This document shows positions 1 through 12,267 of a stretch of 64,000 nt of DNA, in pieces (position 1 is the stretch's first letter; each line of letters begins with the position of its first letter). This DNA comes from Steinernema hermaphroditum (taxonomy: Eukaryota > Nematoda > Chromadorea > Rhabditida > Steinernematidae). The position numbers and the translations under genes are program-made. The notes below the pieces were generated by a model, which searched no databases, was not told the origin of the DNA, and saw nothing but the letters and a program-made list of their open reading frames with translations. The stretch is taken from positions 11,842,001 through 11,906,000 of the forward strand of contig CM059621.1 in assembly GCA_030435675.1 (NCBI GenBank), in the 5' to 3' direction.

Positions 1-1675
1 TTTTGGGAAGAGACAGTCGTGATCGGGTGCTGCTCGCCTCACTGGAAGGAGAACTGGGGGACTGACCCCTCGCTCTTCTCGCTTCCTCGATCTGAAGCTT
101 CAAACTCTCGATTTCTGCGTTCAACTCTTTTAGTTTGGAGAGATTTTGCTTGAGTTGCACGTCCTTTCGTTTCACGAGCTGATCGGTTCTCATCGCCGAA
201 CCCTTTTTATCAATGGACTCTGCCGAGAGATATCGCTTGTACATTGTCGGTTTTCTGAATGTAACGTAAACGACGAAATAAAGTTCTCTTACGGCTCGAG
301 GCGTCCCAGAGTCTCAGCTACTTGGATCCGATGTTTCTTCAGGTTCTTCTCCTTGACCTTGGCTTGCTCAAACGCGAGAGCGTTTTGTGCATCGGACAAC
401 TAAGAATGCCAGCATTAACCCGTACAGGTGCACCCCTCTCAAACCTCATCTTGGAGTTGGAACCACTTCTCCTCCAGGACACTCGCCTGCCTACTTGTCT
501 CTTCGAGTTGTCGGTCCAACATCGCCGATATTCCGAGGTTCTTGTTTCGATGTGCCTCCATCTAATTTCAGCGTCATACGGTGGGACAGTATCAGCCAAA
601 ACTGACCGTATTCTTAGAAATATTCGTTCCGGTGGGGTCTACCAACGAAATTTTATTGATGCTAGCGTTCCTCACAGGCAGCTTTCCAACTCTCATTTTA
701 TCGAATTCCGACTGCTTGTCGAAAACTCTTTTCGTAAGCTTTTTGAAGTAAGTCTCCAGCTCCTGAAAATGAGCTCCCACAAGGATTAATATTTGTGGGA
801 GTGCGGACCTGGATGGTTCTGTTGTCACGGGAAAGGCAGTTCTGGAGGTCATCGACGGCGGCTTGTTTCTCCGCCAGAATGTCTTTTAAGGCAGCTCGGG
901 TTGATTCCACGGATGTTTCTGAAATTGTCATATCTTGGATATTTGGGTCCTCTATATATCTTGGAGATGCTGACGGATCCCTTAACTACGGCCCCCATTA
1001 CACAGTTTAAATGTTCTGCTCCGAAACTGTCTTCTTCTCTCCTTCATCTTATGAGCTACTTCATCAAATGTTTTTCCTACTTTTTTCCTTCATTCCTTCA
1101 GGAGTTGCGTCTACATCATTTCTTCTCTTAGAGATATCTGTTAGAGATGTCTTTCTCCTACCTTCAGTCGCTCCCTATCGGTCACTAATCCGGCCACATT
1201 CACATTCTACTCTCTTTCAGCTATCTTTTCCGATAATATCTTCAGTTTAGCCAGGTGTTTCTGCTTCTTTGTTATCTGAAGGCGCGAAGTTACGTGAGCA
1301 CAACTAACGGTCCTACGTCGTTGTAGAGGGCAGCGATGGTCGGATTTTCAGCAGGAAATGCAGCTCGGAGCTCCGCATCCCCAATATGGACGAAGAGGTC
1401 CTTTTCCTTGAGCGACTCGACAGCTTTACGATCCATTGAGGCACTAAACGCAATTCGGCACTTTGGAGGGCCAACGCCACCCGGGCGCCATTAGCCGTTG
1501 CTAGGCTACTCACATCCAATAAACGAGTGGAGCGTGAGGGGGAGGTTTTGTTTTTGAACGTGATCCTCAGATTTGAACGTGATTTGAACCTCAGAATGCA
1601 TATTTAGAACCATACGGTACACAGTAGTACGATCTCTGAGGTATTCAATGTTCGATCATTTAGAATTTTGATACA
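1..1675 (-). pseudogene. Decayed partial copy of coiled-coil gene (duplicate of 14042-15777)
   Basis: This stretch is nearly identical, in the same orientation, to 14042-15777, where a coiled-coil gene is read on the minus strand. The first exon is still present (ATG at 1436, protein start MDRKAVESLKEKD). The second exon has an in-frame TAG where the other copy has GAG (after the residues AERE). The third exon has lost about 155 bp relative to the other copy, leaving a stop soon after its start. Exons corresponding to 14334-14959 look largely intact. I infer a segmental duplication followed by loss of function. The duplication runs off the left edge, so the extent of the copy is unknown. Confidence 0.75.
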
Positions 1676-3064
1676 TGAAAGTGAAATGAAATTTAGTATA
1701 ACATCAAATATTGAGTGCTTCCGTTATGCTTTCGGGGATCTATTGAACAACTCAATCTTTGGTTTCTCTTCCTGATCCATGTCCCCAACCAGGAATTGCT
1801 ATGAATTGCTTAGCTGGAGGAGCCCACTTAACCTTAGCCACCACGTGAAATAAAGGAAAAGATTGTTTTTTGGAAATACAGATAAATGCAGGGGTGCGCA
1901 AAAAGGCGTCGGACGGGCTTCGGGCTGGGAAATGCTGCTGGGAAATCGGAGCTTTCAATTTCCACTTGCAGCCTGAGGAATTGGGCAATAGTCACTTTAA
2001 TAGGCAATGGGCTTTCGACCACCATCGCTGGTCGTCCACATTGTCTGTATACTTCTTGTTAGAGTTAGTTAAATCAAGAAGAACGTCTAGTTTTTTTGCT
2101 TTTTGACATAATTTTTCATCTTTTTGGAATTGGCTCTCACTGTGGCATTACAGGAAGAGACCTGCGTGTGCGCTTAGAAGCTAAGCTTCTGCTGTAAGCG
2201 TAGCGAAGACAGCATACCAACTATCAAATAAATAGCACCGTAGAGAGGTCGTTGAAGGTTCAGTGTCTCGGATCGCCGGGTGCTTTGCGGATCATGAACA
2301 TAAAATGGTTAAAAGAAAGAGAAGAACATGTAGTAGAGATATCGGAACGCACATTTTGGGAACAGAATCCATCACCCATGCGAACGCACTAACCATCTTG
2401 TCCCAGGGTTACTCAGTGCGAAAATAGACGAAAAATAAAAAAGCCACCAACTCAATAAAAACGAAGAGGAAAACTTACAGGAGCCCACAATACCGTGTGA
2501 GACGGTGGAGTTTACATGGAGTTTAGAATAATAATGTGAATCGAAGTCCGATAACACTCATCGACATCAGGATACTTGTCTTCCGCGCTTTCATCGTCAA
2601 GCATATACTGTCAGCTCCACTATTTTGTCTGGCAACCAACAGGAGCACTTTCCAAAGCCGGGATGCGTTCTTCTCAGCTCCTTGGAACTGTTCTTCATCT
2701 TGCTGAATTTTGAATTACTGAATATACGACTATGGACTTGCGAATAGCAGCGGCGATCTATGATCGATGGGGAATGGAAATTGAAACGTCAAAGTTAGGA
2801 GGACTTAATCCGAACTAATGCGATCGCGGACGACAGTTCCGAGGACCGTTGGTTGGTCTTTCGAGCGAGCGGTTACTCCGTGAATTTGTAATATATACCT
2901 CCGAGTCGGCGACAGCAGGCATCAGTCTCCGCTCAGTTCTCGCGCTTGCCTCGCCTCGCATCCGCCGTCGAGGCTTCCGCTGACGCTCTCCGTTTCAGCC
3001 CACTCAAACGACCACACTTCTCTTCTGGGTTCGTCTTCTACCGTAATCAAGAGGATCCAGAGAC
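1676..3064. other. Intergenic; 5' flank of the KCC gene
   Basis: I see no supported gene here. Reading frames are short and without recognisable domains. The last ~200 bp are C-rich with repeated cgcc/tcgc words and lead into the KCC start codon, so this part is the likely promoter and 5' UTR. Confidence 0.5.
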
Positions 3065-6000
3065 ATGAGCACCGAGCAGAACGTGGAGAACGGCGCCCCG
3101 GCCGCCGGCCACAAAGTGGCGCCGTCGAAGGAGGAGAACGGCCTCTTCTCGTTCGGATCGTTCCGCAAGGGCGATGAGGAGCTCGGCGCGAACAACCTGG
3201 CGCTGTTCGAGGAGGAGAACGAGAGCTTCTTCAGCTCGTACCTCAAGGGCTACACGACGCCCGGCGCCGCCGACGAAGAGGGCGCGAAGAAGAGTGCCGA
3301 CCTGGGCGTCATGCTCGGCGTCTACCTGCCCACCATCCAGCACATCCTCGGCGTCACCATGTTCATCCGCCTCGCGTGGTGCGTCGGCGTCGCCGGTATC
3401 GGCCAGACCTTCCTCATGCTCTTCCTCTGCTGCTTCTGCACCTTCCTCACCTCCATCTCCGTCTCCGCGGTTGCCACCAACGGCAAGGTCGAGGGCGGCG
3501 GGCCCTACTTCCTCATCTCGCGCAACCTGGGCCCCGAGTTCGGCAGCGCCGTCGGCATCCTCTTCTACCTGGCCAACACCGTCGCCACGTCGATGTACCT
3601 CGTCGGCGGCGTCGAGATTCTGCTCCTTTACATCTTCCCCGAGCTCACGATCGGCGGCAAGGCCGTGCACACGGACACCGGCCTGATGGGTATGATGTCC
3701 CACAATCTCCGCTTCTATGCCACCATCCTGCTCATCCTCGAGTTCTGCATCGTCGCCATGGGCGTCAAGTTCGTACAGCTCCTTGCCCCGGTCTCCCTCG
3801 TCTGCGTCATCCTCTCCATTCTCTCCTGCTACGCCGGAGGTATCGAGAAGAGTCTCTATCCCGACGCCGGACAGAGGTATACGGTAACCCCACTCCCTCT
3901 CCTCAAGTCCACACTTCAGTATCTGCATGCTCGGTGAGCATCTCTTGCAGGCGAAACACATTCTTCCCGAGGAGTTCGGCATCGACGACCTCTGCACCTT
4001 CTGCGTCAAGAAGTATGGTTTCTCGTTTTGGCCGCCTAACCCCGATTCTATCCCGATTCCAGCGCATCCACCGTCGTCGAGCTCTTCTGCCCCGGTGGCG
4101 TCTGCTCCGAGGTCTTCCTCAATAACGAACTCCGCTGCGTCAACGGCTTCCCCGGATTCGGCAGTGACGCCCTCGTCGGTGAGACGCGGCGGCCTTCTGT
4201 GGCGCCTCTGATCCGGTGACGTTGCAGAGAACCTCGGCACGAACTACTTGAAGTTCGGAGAGTACGCCCTCGGACAGCAAGCCGACAAGAACGTGGAGGT
4301 CTTCCAGGATGTCACCACCTCCTTCTTCCTGCTCCTCGCCATCTACTTCCCCGCCGTCACCGGCATCTTCACCGGCACCAACATGAGCGGCGACCTGAAG
4401 AACCCGCAGGCTTCGATCCCCGGGGGAACCATCGCCGCCACCCTCACCACCTCCTTCATCTACTTTTCGCTCGCCCTCGTCTTCGGAATGGCCATCTCGG
4501 GACCCCTTCTCCGCGACAAGTACCGTACCCCGAACACAGTGCCACCCCACCCCTCCCCTTCAGATACGGTCTCTCGCTGGACGGCGGCATGGTGGTCGCC
4601 AGCCTCGCCTGGCCCAGTCCCTGGATCCTGCTCATCGGCGCCTTCTTGTCCACCTTCGGCGCCGCGCTCCAGTGCCTCTGCTCCGCGCCCCGGCTGCTCC
4701 ACTCGATCGCCAAGGACGACGTCATCCCCCTCCTGACGCCCTTCGCCAAGCTCACCAAGAACAACGAGCCCTTCGTCGGCCTCATCCTCACCACCGTCAT
4801 CGCCGAGCTCGCCATCCTGATGGGCGCCATGGACCAGATCGCCGCCGTCGTCGACTTCTTCTTCCTCGTCTGCTACGCCTTCGTCAACATGATTTGCGTG
4901 CTCCACTCGGTGCTCGGCGCTCCGAACTGGCGTCCCCGCTTCCGCTACTACCACTGGACCCTCTCGCTACTCGGCGCCTTCCTCTGCTTCTTCATCATGT
5001 TCAGCACGCACTGGGACTACGCCGTCATCTCGTGCCTCCTCTGCCTCGTCATCTACAAGTACGTCGAGTGGAAGGGGTAAGTGTCTTCTCCCAGAGGCTT
5101 CTCTAGTGTCGCCACCTCAGAGCCAAGAAGGAGTGGGGAGACGGCATCCGCGGTCTCGCCCTCAGCACGGCGCAGTACAGCCTGATGAAGATCGACGACA
5201 AGGACCCGCACCCGAAGAACTGGCGCCCACAGGTGCTCCTCATGCACTCGATGCCCTGGTCCAAGGAGACCGTCGACGTGCGCTACCTGAACCTCATGAA
5301 CCTCGCCTCGCAGCTGAAGGCCGGCAAGGGCCTCAGCATCATTGTCTCCTTCCTGCGCGGAGACACCGCCAGCGTCGAGGACCGCCGGCGCGCCGAGGAC
5401 GTGAAGGCGCGCATGGAGTTCGACATGGGACAGCTGAAGCTGCGCGGCTTCGCCAAGGCGGTCATCCACGGCGACGACCAGCTCACCGGCTCGCTCACCA
5501 CCCTCATCCAGTCCTGCGGCATGGGCGGGCTCCGTCCCAACACGCTGCTCCTCAGCTGGCCTGTGAAAGGCATCGACGAGGACGACTCCGAGTTCCAGAC
5601 GTTCGCCGACAAGATGCACGCCGGCGTCGCCATGGACATGTCGCTGCTGGTGGCCAAGGGCATCACCGACTTCCCCACCTCTGCCGTCAAGATGACCGGC
5701 ACCATCGACGTCTACTGGATCGTGCAGGACGGCGGCCTCTGCCTCCTCATGGCCTACCTCCTCAAGCAGAACCGCGTGTGGCGCCACTGCAAGCTGCGCG
5801 TCATCGCGATCGCCCAGGAGACCGATAACAACGTGCGCATGCAGGAGGAGCTCGAGTCCTACGTCTACGCCCTCCGCATCGACGCCAAGATCCTCGTCGT
5901 CGAGCTCTCCGACCCCCAGATCACTAAGGTCGCCTTCGAACGAACCCTCCGCATGGAGGAGCGCACCAAGTTCCTCAAGGGCGCCCAGCAGCTCCTCGCC

Positions 6001-6402
6001 GCCTCCGAGAAGAAGGCCACAGCCGCCGATGGTTTGCATCCTTTGTTGAGTCCCTCTCCCATTCGAGCTGTTTCAGGGGAAACGTCCGACGAAGTGGACC
6101 TCGTCTCCGACAGCGAGGAAGCAAAGATGGCCGTCCCCGCGGAGCAGGCCGAGCAGGAGCGAAAACTGCGTGCCCTGGATCGCTCCAAGGTGCACAAGAT
6201 GAACACCGCAGTCCGCCTCAACGAAGTCATCCTCGAGCGCTCAGCCGACTCGCAGCTTATCCTCATGAACCTCCCGAAACCTCCGCGCTCTATCGAAGGC
6301 ATGGACGACTACGTCCACTACCTGGAGGTCCTCTCCAACAAAGTGCAGCGAGTTCTCTTCGTCCGCGGAACCGGCCAGGAAGTCATCACTACGGGCTCAT
6401 GA
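3065..6402 (+). CDS. kcc: K-Cl cotransporter (SLC12A4-7 / KCC family)
   Basis: Electroneutral potassium-chloride symporter of the SLC12 family, acting in the plasma membrane in cell-volume and chloride control. Exons by hand: 3065-3883, 3951-4012, 4063-4178, 4228-4519, 4564-5076, 5121-6031, 6077-6402. This gives 1,012 residues, a normal KCC length. Visible features: an acidic N-tail; the first membrane segments with GVMLGVYLPTIQHILGVTMF; an extracellular loop with paired cysteines (FCPGGVCS and LRCVNGF) in the position of the KCC ectodomain; GIFTGTNMSGDLKNPQASIP; the PNWRPRFRYYHWTLS block; the C-terminal domain with ALSTAQYSLMKIDD and TSQLKAGKG-like ASQLKAGKG. MNTAVRLNEVI near residue 948 matches the mammalian WNK/SPAK regulatory threonine site. 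The last intron (6032-6076, 45 bp) has no stop in frame, so it could be retained. Exons are much more GC-rich than the surroundings. Confidence 0.95.
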
Positions 6403-6531
6403 TACAGTAAAAGCAGTCAAGATGTTCGAGAGAGCTTTGGGCCCATAAATAGAAACGCTGTTAAATTATATGAGACATAAAGAACTGATACACAGGAATT
6501 TTATTGTTAACACGTCAGAATTATTCTGACT

Positions 6532-7189
6532 TCAGAGGATAAGGCGGGCAAGGACAAATGTCATCGCAAATACATATCCGATGTGAGCAGCAGAGCTGGC
6601 CGCGGTGGTATTGCCCGACGCGGTAGTGGTGAACTTAGGCGAGAAGGAAGTGGGCTTGACGGTCGTCACTGCAGCCGTGGTCGAGTTCGTTGCCGACTTC
6701 TGCTCAACTTCAGGCTCCTTCTTCTCGCCTTCCGTCGTCTTTTCCTGCTCGTTGTCGCTCATGAGAAGCTCAGGCTTGGCCTTCTGAAAAGGGTTGCGGA
6801 GAATTAATTAACCCAAATCCGCTACTTACAACCATCTCATCTCTTTTCACGATGTGACTGATCAGCTCTCCATTGTCCATCTCGAAGGGGCTCTGGAGTT
6901 CAGGCTCCGTGTTCTTCTCGACGGCATGCGACTTGGGGAAGCCGTCACCAGATCCCTCCTTCTTGAGCACGTCAATCGAGTCTTCCATCGTCGTTTCCGG
7001 CAGCTTCACGGGTGCCTCGGCGTCCTTGACTCCGGTGGGAATCACGTCCGGTGAGGGGTTGGTGGGCAGCTCCACGCTGTGGTTGGTGTTCGGAAGCACA
7101 TCCGCAGAAAGCGCTTCATTTTGAGTGGCGACGGCAAACGACGCGATGAGCAGGAGAGCCGACACGGCGATGGAGAACAGACGCTTCAT
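6532..7189 (-). CDS. Secreted, probably GPI-anchored Thr-rich protein, function unknown
   Basis: Two exons, 6832-7189 and 6532-6785, separated by a 46-bp intron with GTAAGT donor and TTTTCAG acceptor. The product is about 203 residues. It begins with a clear signal peptide (MKRLFSIAVSALLLIASFAVA). It continues through an acidic/proline-rich middle, a Glu/Lys-rich stretch (EQEKTTEGEKKEPEVEQKS) and a Thr-rich segment. It ends in a short hydrophobic tail (GYVFAMTFVLARLIL) directly before the stop, the layout of a GPI-attachment signal or single membrane anchor. I do not recognise the family. It is convergent with the KCC gene, the two stops being about 130 bp apart. No cysteines are seen outside the signal region, so it is probably unstructured. 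Confidence 0.75.
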
Positions 7190-9217
7190 GTTGGTTCGAC
7201 CGGTTGGTGGCAGTCAATCGAACGAATGAAACCGAGTAGAGGCGAACGGGCCTTTTGAAGGCTTGTAACTGTCTGAAAATACTGTCTACTTTACTCTGTC
7301 TGCAGTTGCGCGTCTGGAAAACTGTCTGCGTCTACACTCGCGGGAAAGGAGACGTCTCTCGCGAATGGAAGCGCCGTGAATGCAGAAAACCAATTAATGG
7401 CGTCAAATGTGCACGAAATTTGAGGCTAAATCGAATTCAGCGCGACACTTCTAACGACAGCAAGAAGGAACATTCGGCATGTGCTGAACAACGTCACAAA
7501 TTTTATATCGAAAGAGAACATTTTTGAACGAAAGAGAACACAGTTCATTTTGGAGCAAAGAGGCTTGCGCAAGAAGATGTCGCCTGCCACCGGCGCCGTC
7601 AAACAAATGGAAATACACGCACGACGGCAAAGCGAAAGCTGACAGGAAACAACGAACGAAAAAAGCGGAGAAAACTGCGCACATCAACTGAGTATCATTG
7701 TGCCTGGTGGTCTTGACACGTTTTGCCATTTAAAAGCTCGCCGTCCTAGGTTCGACTGGCTTATCGCGCGCGCGCGAGCGTTTTCGCCATGGCATGCTAT
7801 GGATCGACAAGACCCGAACGTCAGCCGCTACTGTAAAACGTAAAACGTATACAGGACATGGCGATGATGCGGGTATCTATTAGGTATCGTTTCCAGTGAT
7901 TGCTGTTTTCCTTCCGGTGCAAGCCTAGTGCCCAGGAGAGCATATAGAGTTCCGTGATGAATACCGTGAGCATACCATGAAGAAATATACGTAGAATACG
8001 CATAGATGGAAGCATAGATGGTAGCAGGTGATGTCCTTTGCCCACTCCTTTGTTTGTGACGATACAAATCACCAATTCAAATTATCCTTCGGTGTTCTTT
8101 TTACTCGCGTTACTCGTTTACAATCAGATCACTTCATCTCTACAGGCGAGTGACCTGTTAGACCTTTGAAAATGTTAGACGCCAGGCAAATGCCGCTGTC
8201 TTATCGTTTGTGCACAAAATTCAGTGTTTGACTGTGTTGGAAGTAGAGATAAGGAATTCTGGCGGTAATCACAACTCTGAAGTATGTTTTTGAAGGCTTG
8301 TAACTGTCTGAAAAAATCAACCAAATCAAAGAAAGCCTTTTTGTTGGGGAAGATTCAAACACACAACGCCAAGTATGCAACCAAGACCACAAAACAAAAA
8401 AGCAAAAAATAACCAAGAGCACAAAAAAGCACAACACTGTAAAAAATAAGTTGCAGAGAGTGAAATGGAGAGCGAGTGGCGGAGACTAGAAAAGAAAAAA
8501 GACGAAAAATACCAGTGAACGGTCCCGCAGTGATTACCCTGAATGCCAGTGCGGTGCTCTCACGTTATCGCTGTCGTTTACTTCTAGTCTCTTTCGTGTT
8601 CGTGGAATTCTGTTGAAATGTCGCTTATCAAGACTCTTTTCAGACATGATCAGACCTGACTCCGTCCGTGTCGAAAGCAAAGGAGATGGTGAAAGCGATA
8701 CGCCTTCGGTTCACCATCGAACAAGCGAAGATGCCGACTTCGGCACATCAGAGTAGAACACGGCGATCCCATCAGTGTGCGCGGGGATCAGAGATGCGAA
8801 GAGCTCATTCCGGTGCATCTGTCTTCAACTCGGGTGGCGGCTTGTTATCGGCACGTTCAACTATTGTCAACGGACCGAAGAACAGTGTTGGAAGAACAAA
8901 GGAGATCAAGCGAAAGAGTTCGCAGGCCGCTACATTCAACACTCCCTGAAGCTCAGCAGTCTCCGCTTGGCTGTCCTTAGTGCTTTAATCCAGGTTATTA
9001 CCGATTACGCCTATTATCGCATCACAGCATTTGGCATGTATTATGCTGAAAACTGTGTCTTTTTGTAATCTGTGGTACTTCAATCGCGATCTCAGGAGCA
9101 TTATCAATTTCCTCGCATATCTCACGGTTCCCTGCCAACTTGTATGTGTTCCACTCTCCCTATTCTTTTGTCTCGCCTTTTCAATCTTTTCTCACCTTGC
9201 CTAATTTGTACGTTCTG
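7190..9217. other. Intergenic, no supported gene
   Basis: No frame here shows a recognisable domain. An open stretch on the plus strand at about 8668-9068 has Arg/Ser-rich translations in several frames, without a convincing start or splice structure. A 27-bp word occurs twice, at 7253-7279 and 8288-8314 (see findings). A CG-dinucleotide run lies near 7767. Confidence 0.4.
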
Positions 9218-10266
9218 TTATTCTGTACATTCTGCCCCGCCCATTGTAACTATAATGTCATCTTTATGTTGGTAATGCGACAAACCTATAGAAAACGGCT
9301 TGCTTAGGGCGGAACTTCGCGTGTGGTGCTTGGTGAACCGAAGGACATTCTTCAGTCGAACCCCATCATCGCTTCCACCAATCAGAAGGATTTCGCCTTC
9401 CCAGGCTATCGCCGTCACTCCGGAGGCTTTGTGGGGCATGGTTCCGATGAACGTCCATCTGTTTGTCGCGGGATCGTAGCGCTCTACAGTATCCAGTACA
9501 TTGGTGATGCTAACTCCTCCGAAGACGTAGAGGAATCCGTTCATGACTGCGGCAGCGGAATCTGAGCGGCGTTCGAGCATACGGCTAAAAAACGATGCTG
9601 AAGGGGAGAGGGTGTAGAATGATCCTTACGCAGCTGCCTTCCATGCGTTTGTTTTCGGGTTGTAGAACTCGACGCTGTTGGTTCGCTGGCTTCCATCGAA
9701 TCCTCCAATAACGAACAATTTCCCATTTAACACGGCCGAGCTAGGGTAGCATCTGCAAAAAGGAGATCAGACGGAGATAACGTCTCAAGAACGGACCTTG
9801 GAATCTTCATGGAAGGAGCCGAAGATCTCCACTGCATCGCAGCCGGGTCGAAAATCCGAACACTATTGAAGAACTTATCCGCGGCGCCTCCTCCAACCAC
9901 GTAGATCTTCCCATCCAGTACCTCGGCGATGGCGTAAGCGACGGGGTTGGCATGGTCCTCGATCATATGAAATCTGACGAAGCGGTTTGTGTAGTTGGAA
10001 AAGATGTCGATATCTTGGAGCGCTGCCGCTGACTATCCGTTAAGGGCCAAGAGGAAGCTGCGCGGCTCCCTCCGCGTCCAGTGCATATCGGCGTCCTGCA
10101 CTCTGATTCCGTTAGAGGAGAGCAGTTGCTCCTTGTCGATGAGTGCGCTGACTTCTTGCCTCGTTTGGAACTGGATCAGCGAAAAGAGGGTGACCAGGTG
10201 CTCCTTGCGTTCGATCGGTTTAAGTTTTATTTGGCTCTTTTTTGAAGTAAAAACGTTCTGAGACAC
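9218..10266 (-). pseudogene. Truncated kelch-repeat protein gene with internal TAG
   Basis: Exons: 9797 to about 10266, 9630-9752, 9218-9584 (phases agree). The translation starts in what looks like the tail of a BACK domain (HLVTLFSLIQFQTRQEVSAL), then runs into kelch repeats with the usual signatures: YVVGGG...[19 protein letters not shown]...[18 protein letters not shown]...VERYDPATNRW and LLIGGSDDG. In the first repeat the frame is broken by one TAG (10030-10032) in the context FLLALNG-stop-SAAALQDIDIF, where an aromatic residue is expected. No BTB domain or start codon is found upstream; mariner-like ends begin about 130 bp further. A KLHL-type substrate adaptor of CUL3 ligases is the ancestral role. 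The 5' loss plus the stop suggest a pseudogene. Stop readthrough, known in Drosophila kelch, is the alternative. Confidence 0.7.
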
Positions 10267-10394
10267 TATTTTATCACTAGGAAATTTGAGAGTTTGACCT
10301 AGTTGTTTCAGGCTGGGTATAACAGTCGGTCAAGACCACACGCCACGTTTTTTTCTCGAACGGGCAGCGCCGCCGCATGTGGTCTGTCCGTTTT

Positions 10395-10425
10395 CATTGG
10401 GCTGAGGAGAAAGTTCTTGCGAGTA
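10395..10425 (+). repeat. Mariner-type terminal repeat fragment
   Basis: The word ttgggctgaggagaaagttc, followed by ttgcg, closely resembles the 5' end of the mariner element at 38329 (ttgggttggggagaaaattc then ttgcg). It lies in the same orientation as the copy 160 bp downstream, so this is a broken or nested end, not an intact element. Confidence 0.5.
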
Positions 10426-10555
10426 GCGAGAACTAGCGAGATCTTGAAGTATTTCGCTCTTGTCGTGAACCATGAGATAAACCGACCTCTCTAACGGTCG
10501 CTCACCTAGGATAACAATTTCTTTGTGTTGCACGAAGCATAGTTTAGACGGAAAT

Positions 10556-10690
10556 ATTAGGTTGGGGAGAAGGTTCTTGCCGTTTTTTTTGTCAATCAAA
10601 AAACGAACTTTTATGCAAAAACAATAACAAGGCATTAACATTAGCCAACAATATATTCACTTTCCCCATGGGGTGGAAGTTTTGCTTCGT
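10556..10690 (+). mobile_element. Left-end fragment of a mariner-family element
   Basis: About 110-130 bp align to the left end of the mariner element at 38329. Shared features are the terminal repeat (aggttggggagaaggttctt), a T-run, a caat/aaaaaac block, aacttttatg, and the acaataa-aagcattaa block. No transposase reading frame or matching right end is seen nearby. The fragment lies just upstream of the truncated kelch gene. Confidence 0.6.
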
Positions 10691-11019
10691 TGTAGACTGC
10701 TTCGCTATGAACCAGGTCTCCTGGTGCCGTCCATTGTTTCGTTTGATCTTTATTCACATCTAGGCACCACTACTCATTGCCCTTTACAATCCTGTACAGA
10801 AAATACTTTTGAGAAGTGAATCAAAATTCAAAAGTGATCATTAGGTGAGAAGCAAATCTTGTGATCTAAATCCCTGCGAGAAATGCACAGTATACTTCAT
10901 ATTGAGAATTGAGACTCGTGTCCGTCAAGGGCTGTAAAATGGACAAACATTCTCAACTCGCGACGGATCTCCCCAGTCAGGCTCAAAAGTGCTCATAAAA
11001 GTTTATTCAGAGCAAACAG

Positions 11020-11766
11020 TCATTCAATTTCACGGAGCTTATAGACCAAGGCTGTAGAAAACACTGTAATGTAACAAACAGTCAAAAGAAAAAATCCTGT
11101 CTCCGACTGTTTTTCGTCTTGGCGTCTGATTCCTCTTATCAACTCTCCGTAAATTTGCAGCTCCTTCTTTTGACTCGTTGGAAATAGATCCTCCAGAACC
11201 ATAGCACCTAACAGAAGCAGCATAGGCATTGTTTGCGCCAGAACGCCGGAGCAGTATGTCACCACCATGTTCCACGTTTCCCTCTCTAAATAACTAAAAA
11301 CTGATTCGATCACGACCGTAATCGCCAACCTTTCTCGGTTGCGTTGTCATCGGGCAATGAAATGTAGATGCATACGCAGAAGAGGAGAACAAGAAGGTAC
11401 CAAATCTAAAAGCTCACACAACAATTCAACTTCGGAGATTGAGGAACATGCCTTTTTCATGCAACTGTGCAATTTGATTCGGAGGTATCCAAACAAGCAG
11501 ATTGCAAGCATTTGCGTTTGGAGTGCGACGACAGCAAAGAAAAGATGGTAAAGACATTTCACGCTGTACAAGGAGTCAATGTACACTCTTTGCGACCCGT
11601 CGGGGAACCACATATAGTTGGAAAGTACGGTTCCTCTGTTCGGATTCATGAAAAGACTTAGGACGGTGCCGAGAGCGTACAGACACAGAAGGTGGTTACA
11701 CGATTGTTTTGATTCGCGGTGATCGGAGAAGACCGCCTTCGTTTTCGAAAGATCAAAGCTTTCCAT
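11020..11766 (-). CDS. Multipass membrane protein, family not recognised
   Basis: Exons 11452-11766, 11330-11405 and 11020-11285 give 218 residues with consistent phase. About five hydrophobic segments are visible: near residues 24-42 (LLCLYALGTVLSLFM), 70-95 (HLFFAVVALQTQMLAICLFG), 106-122 (IWYLLVLLFCVCIYISL), 137-156 (AQTMPMLLLLGAMVL) and 195-212 (FFLLTVCYITVFSTALVY). The ATG at 11766 was chosen because it begins the frame that leads into the first segment; frames upstream of it are open but not convincing. The first intron only works in phase with a GC-AG boundary (AAG then GCATGT). It could be a divergent nematode chemoreceptor or another small polytopic protein; I cannot decide. The length is short for a 7TM receptor, so a 5' exon may be missing. 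Confidence 0.55.
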
Positions 11767-12267
11767 GAGGGCAAAAAGATGAATGAGATAATCCGAACGA
11801 ACTATTCGATATCCTTTATTTGGGTAAATTGCGCGAATTGTCACATCATTGGCGATGCTTGGTCTTGCATTCACTCTGTTGAAAGTAGAAATGGTGTGAA
11901 CATTTACGAACAAGGACGAACCGTGTCACTTTCCAATGGAGTTGGCAGAATTGACTACGCTCTAATCTCTGTAAACAGTTTGCGGCTAAATTGTAAATCC
12001 ATCCAATTCTTTGGGTATAAGCTTAAGCCGGTGTCTTTCTTGGTGACTTGGACGTTACTAAAAGAGAACACTTTTGTCACATTAGCAGGCAAGTCGAGAA
12101 ATTGATGCAGGTCAATAAACTTATTATAATCGCCGTTGTTACGCGTTAAATATTACGAATTCTCTGTGAGACATCTCAAAGCTTCAATTTCCATGATTTC
12201 GCACCACCGTTCTCACATACAGTGCACATATAACTAGTGATTTTCAGTCAGAATTCTGTCCGTCAGA

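Noticed and set aside
3047..6039. Minus-strand frames up to 397 codons opposite the KCC gene
   Set aside because: Glu/Gly/Arg-rich antisense shadows caused by high third-position GC in the KCC exons.
7740..7790. Possible tRNA B box (ggttcgactgg) near a CG repeat
   Set aside because: No A box or cloverleaf could be drawn around it.
8668..9068. Plus-strand frames of about 95 codons
   Set aside because: Competing frames of similar quality, no domain, no convincing splice sites.
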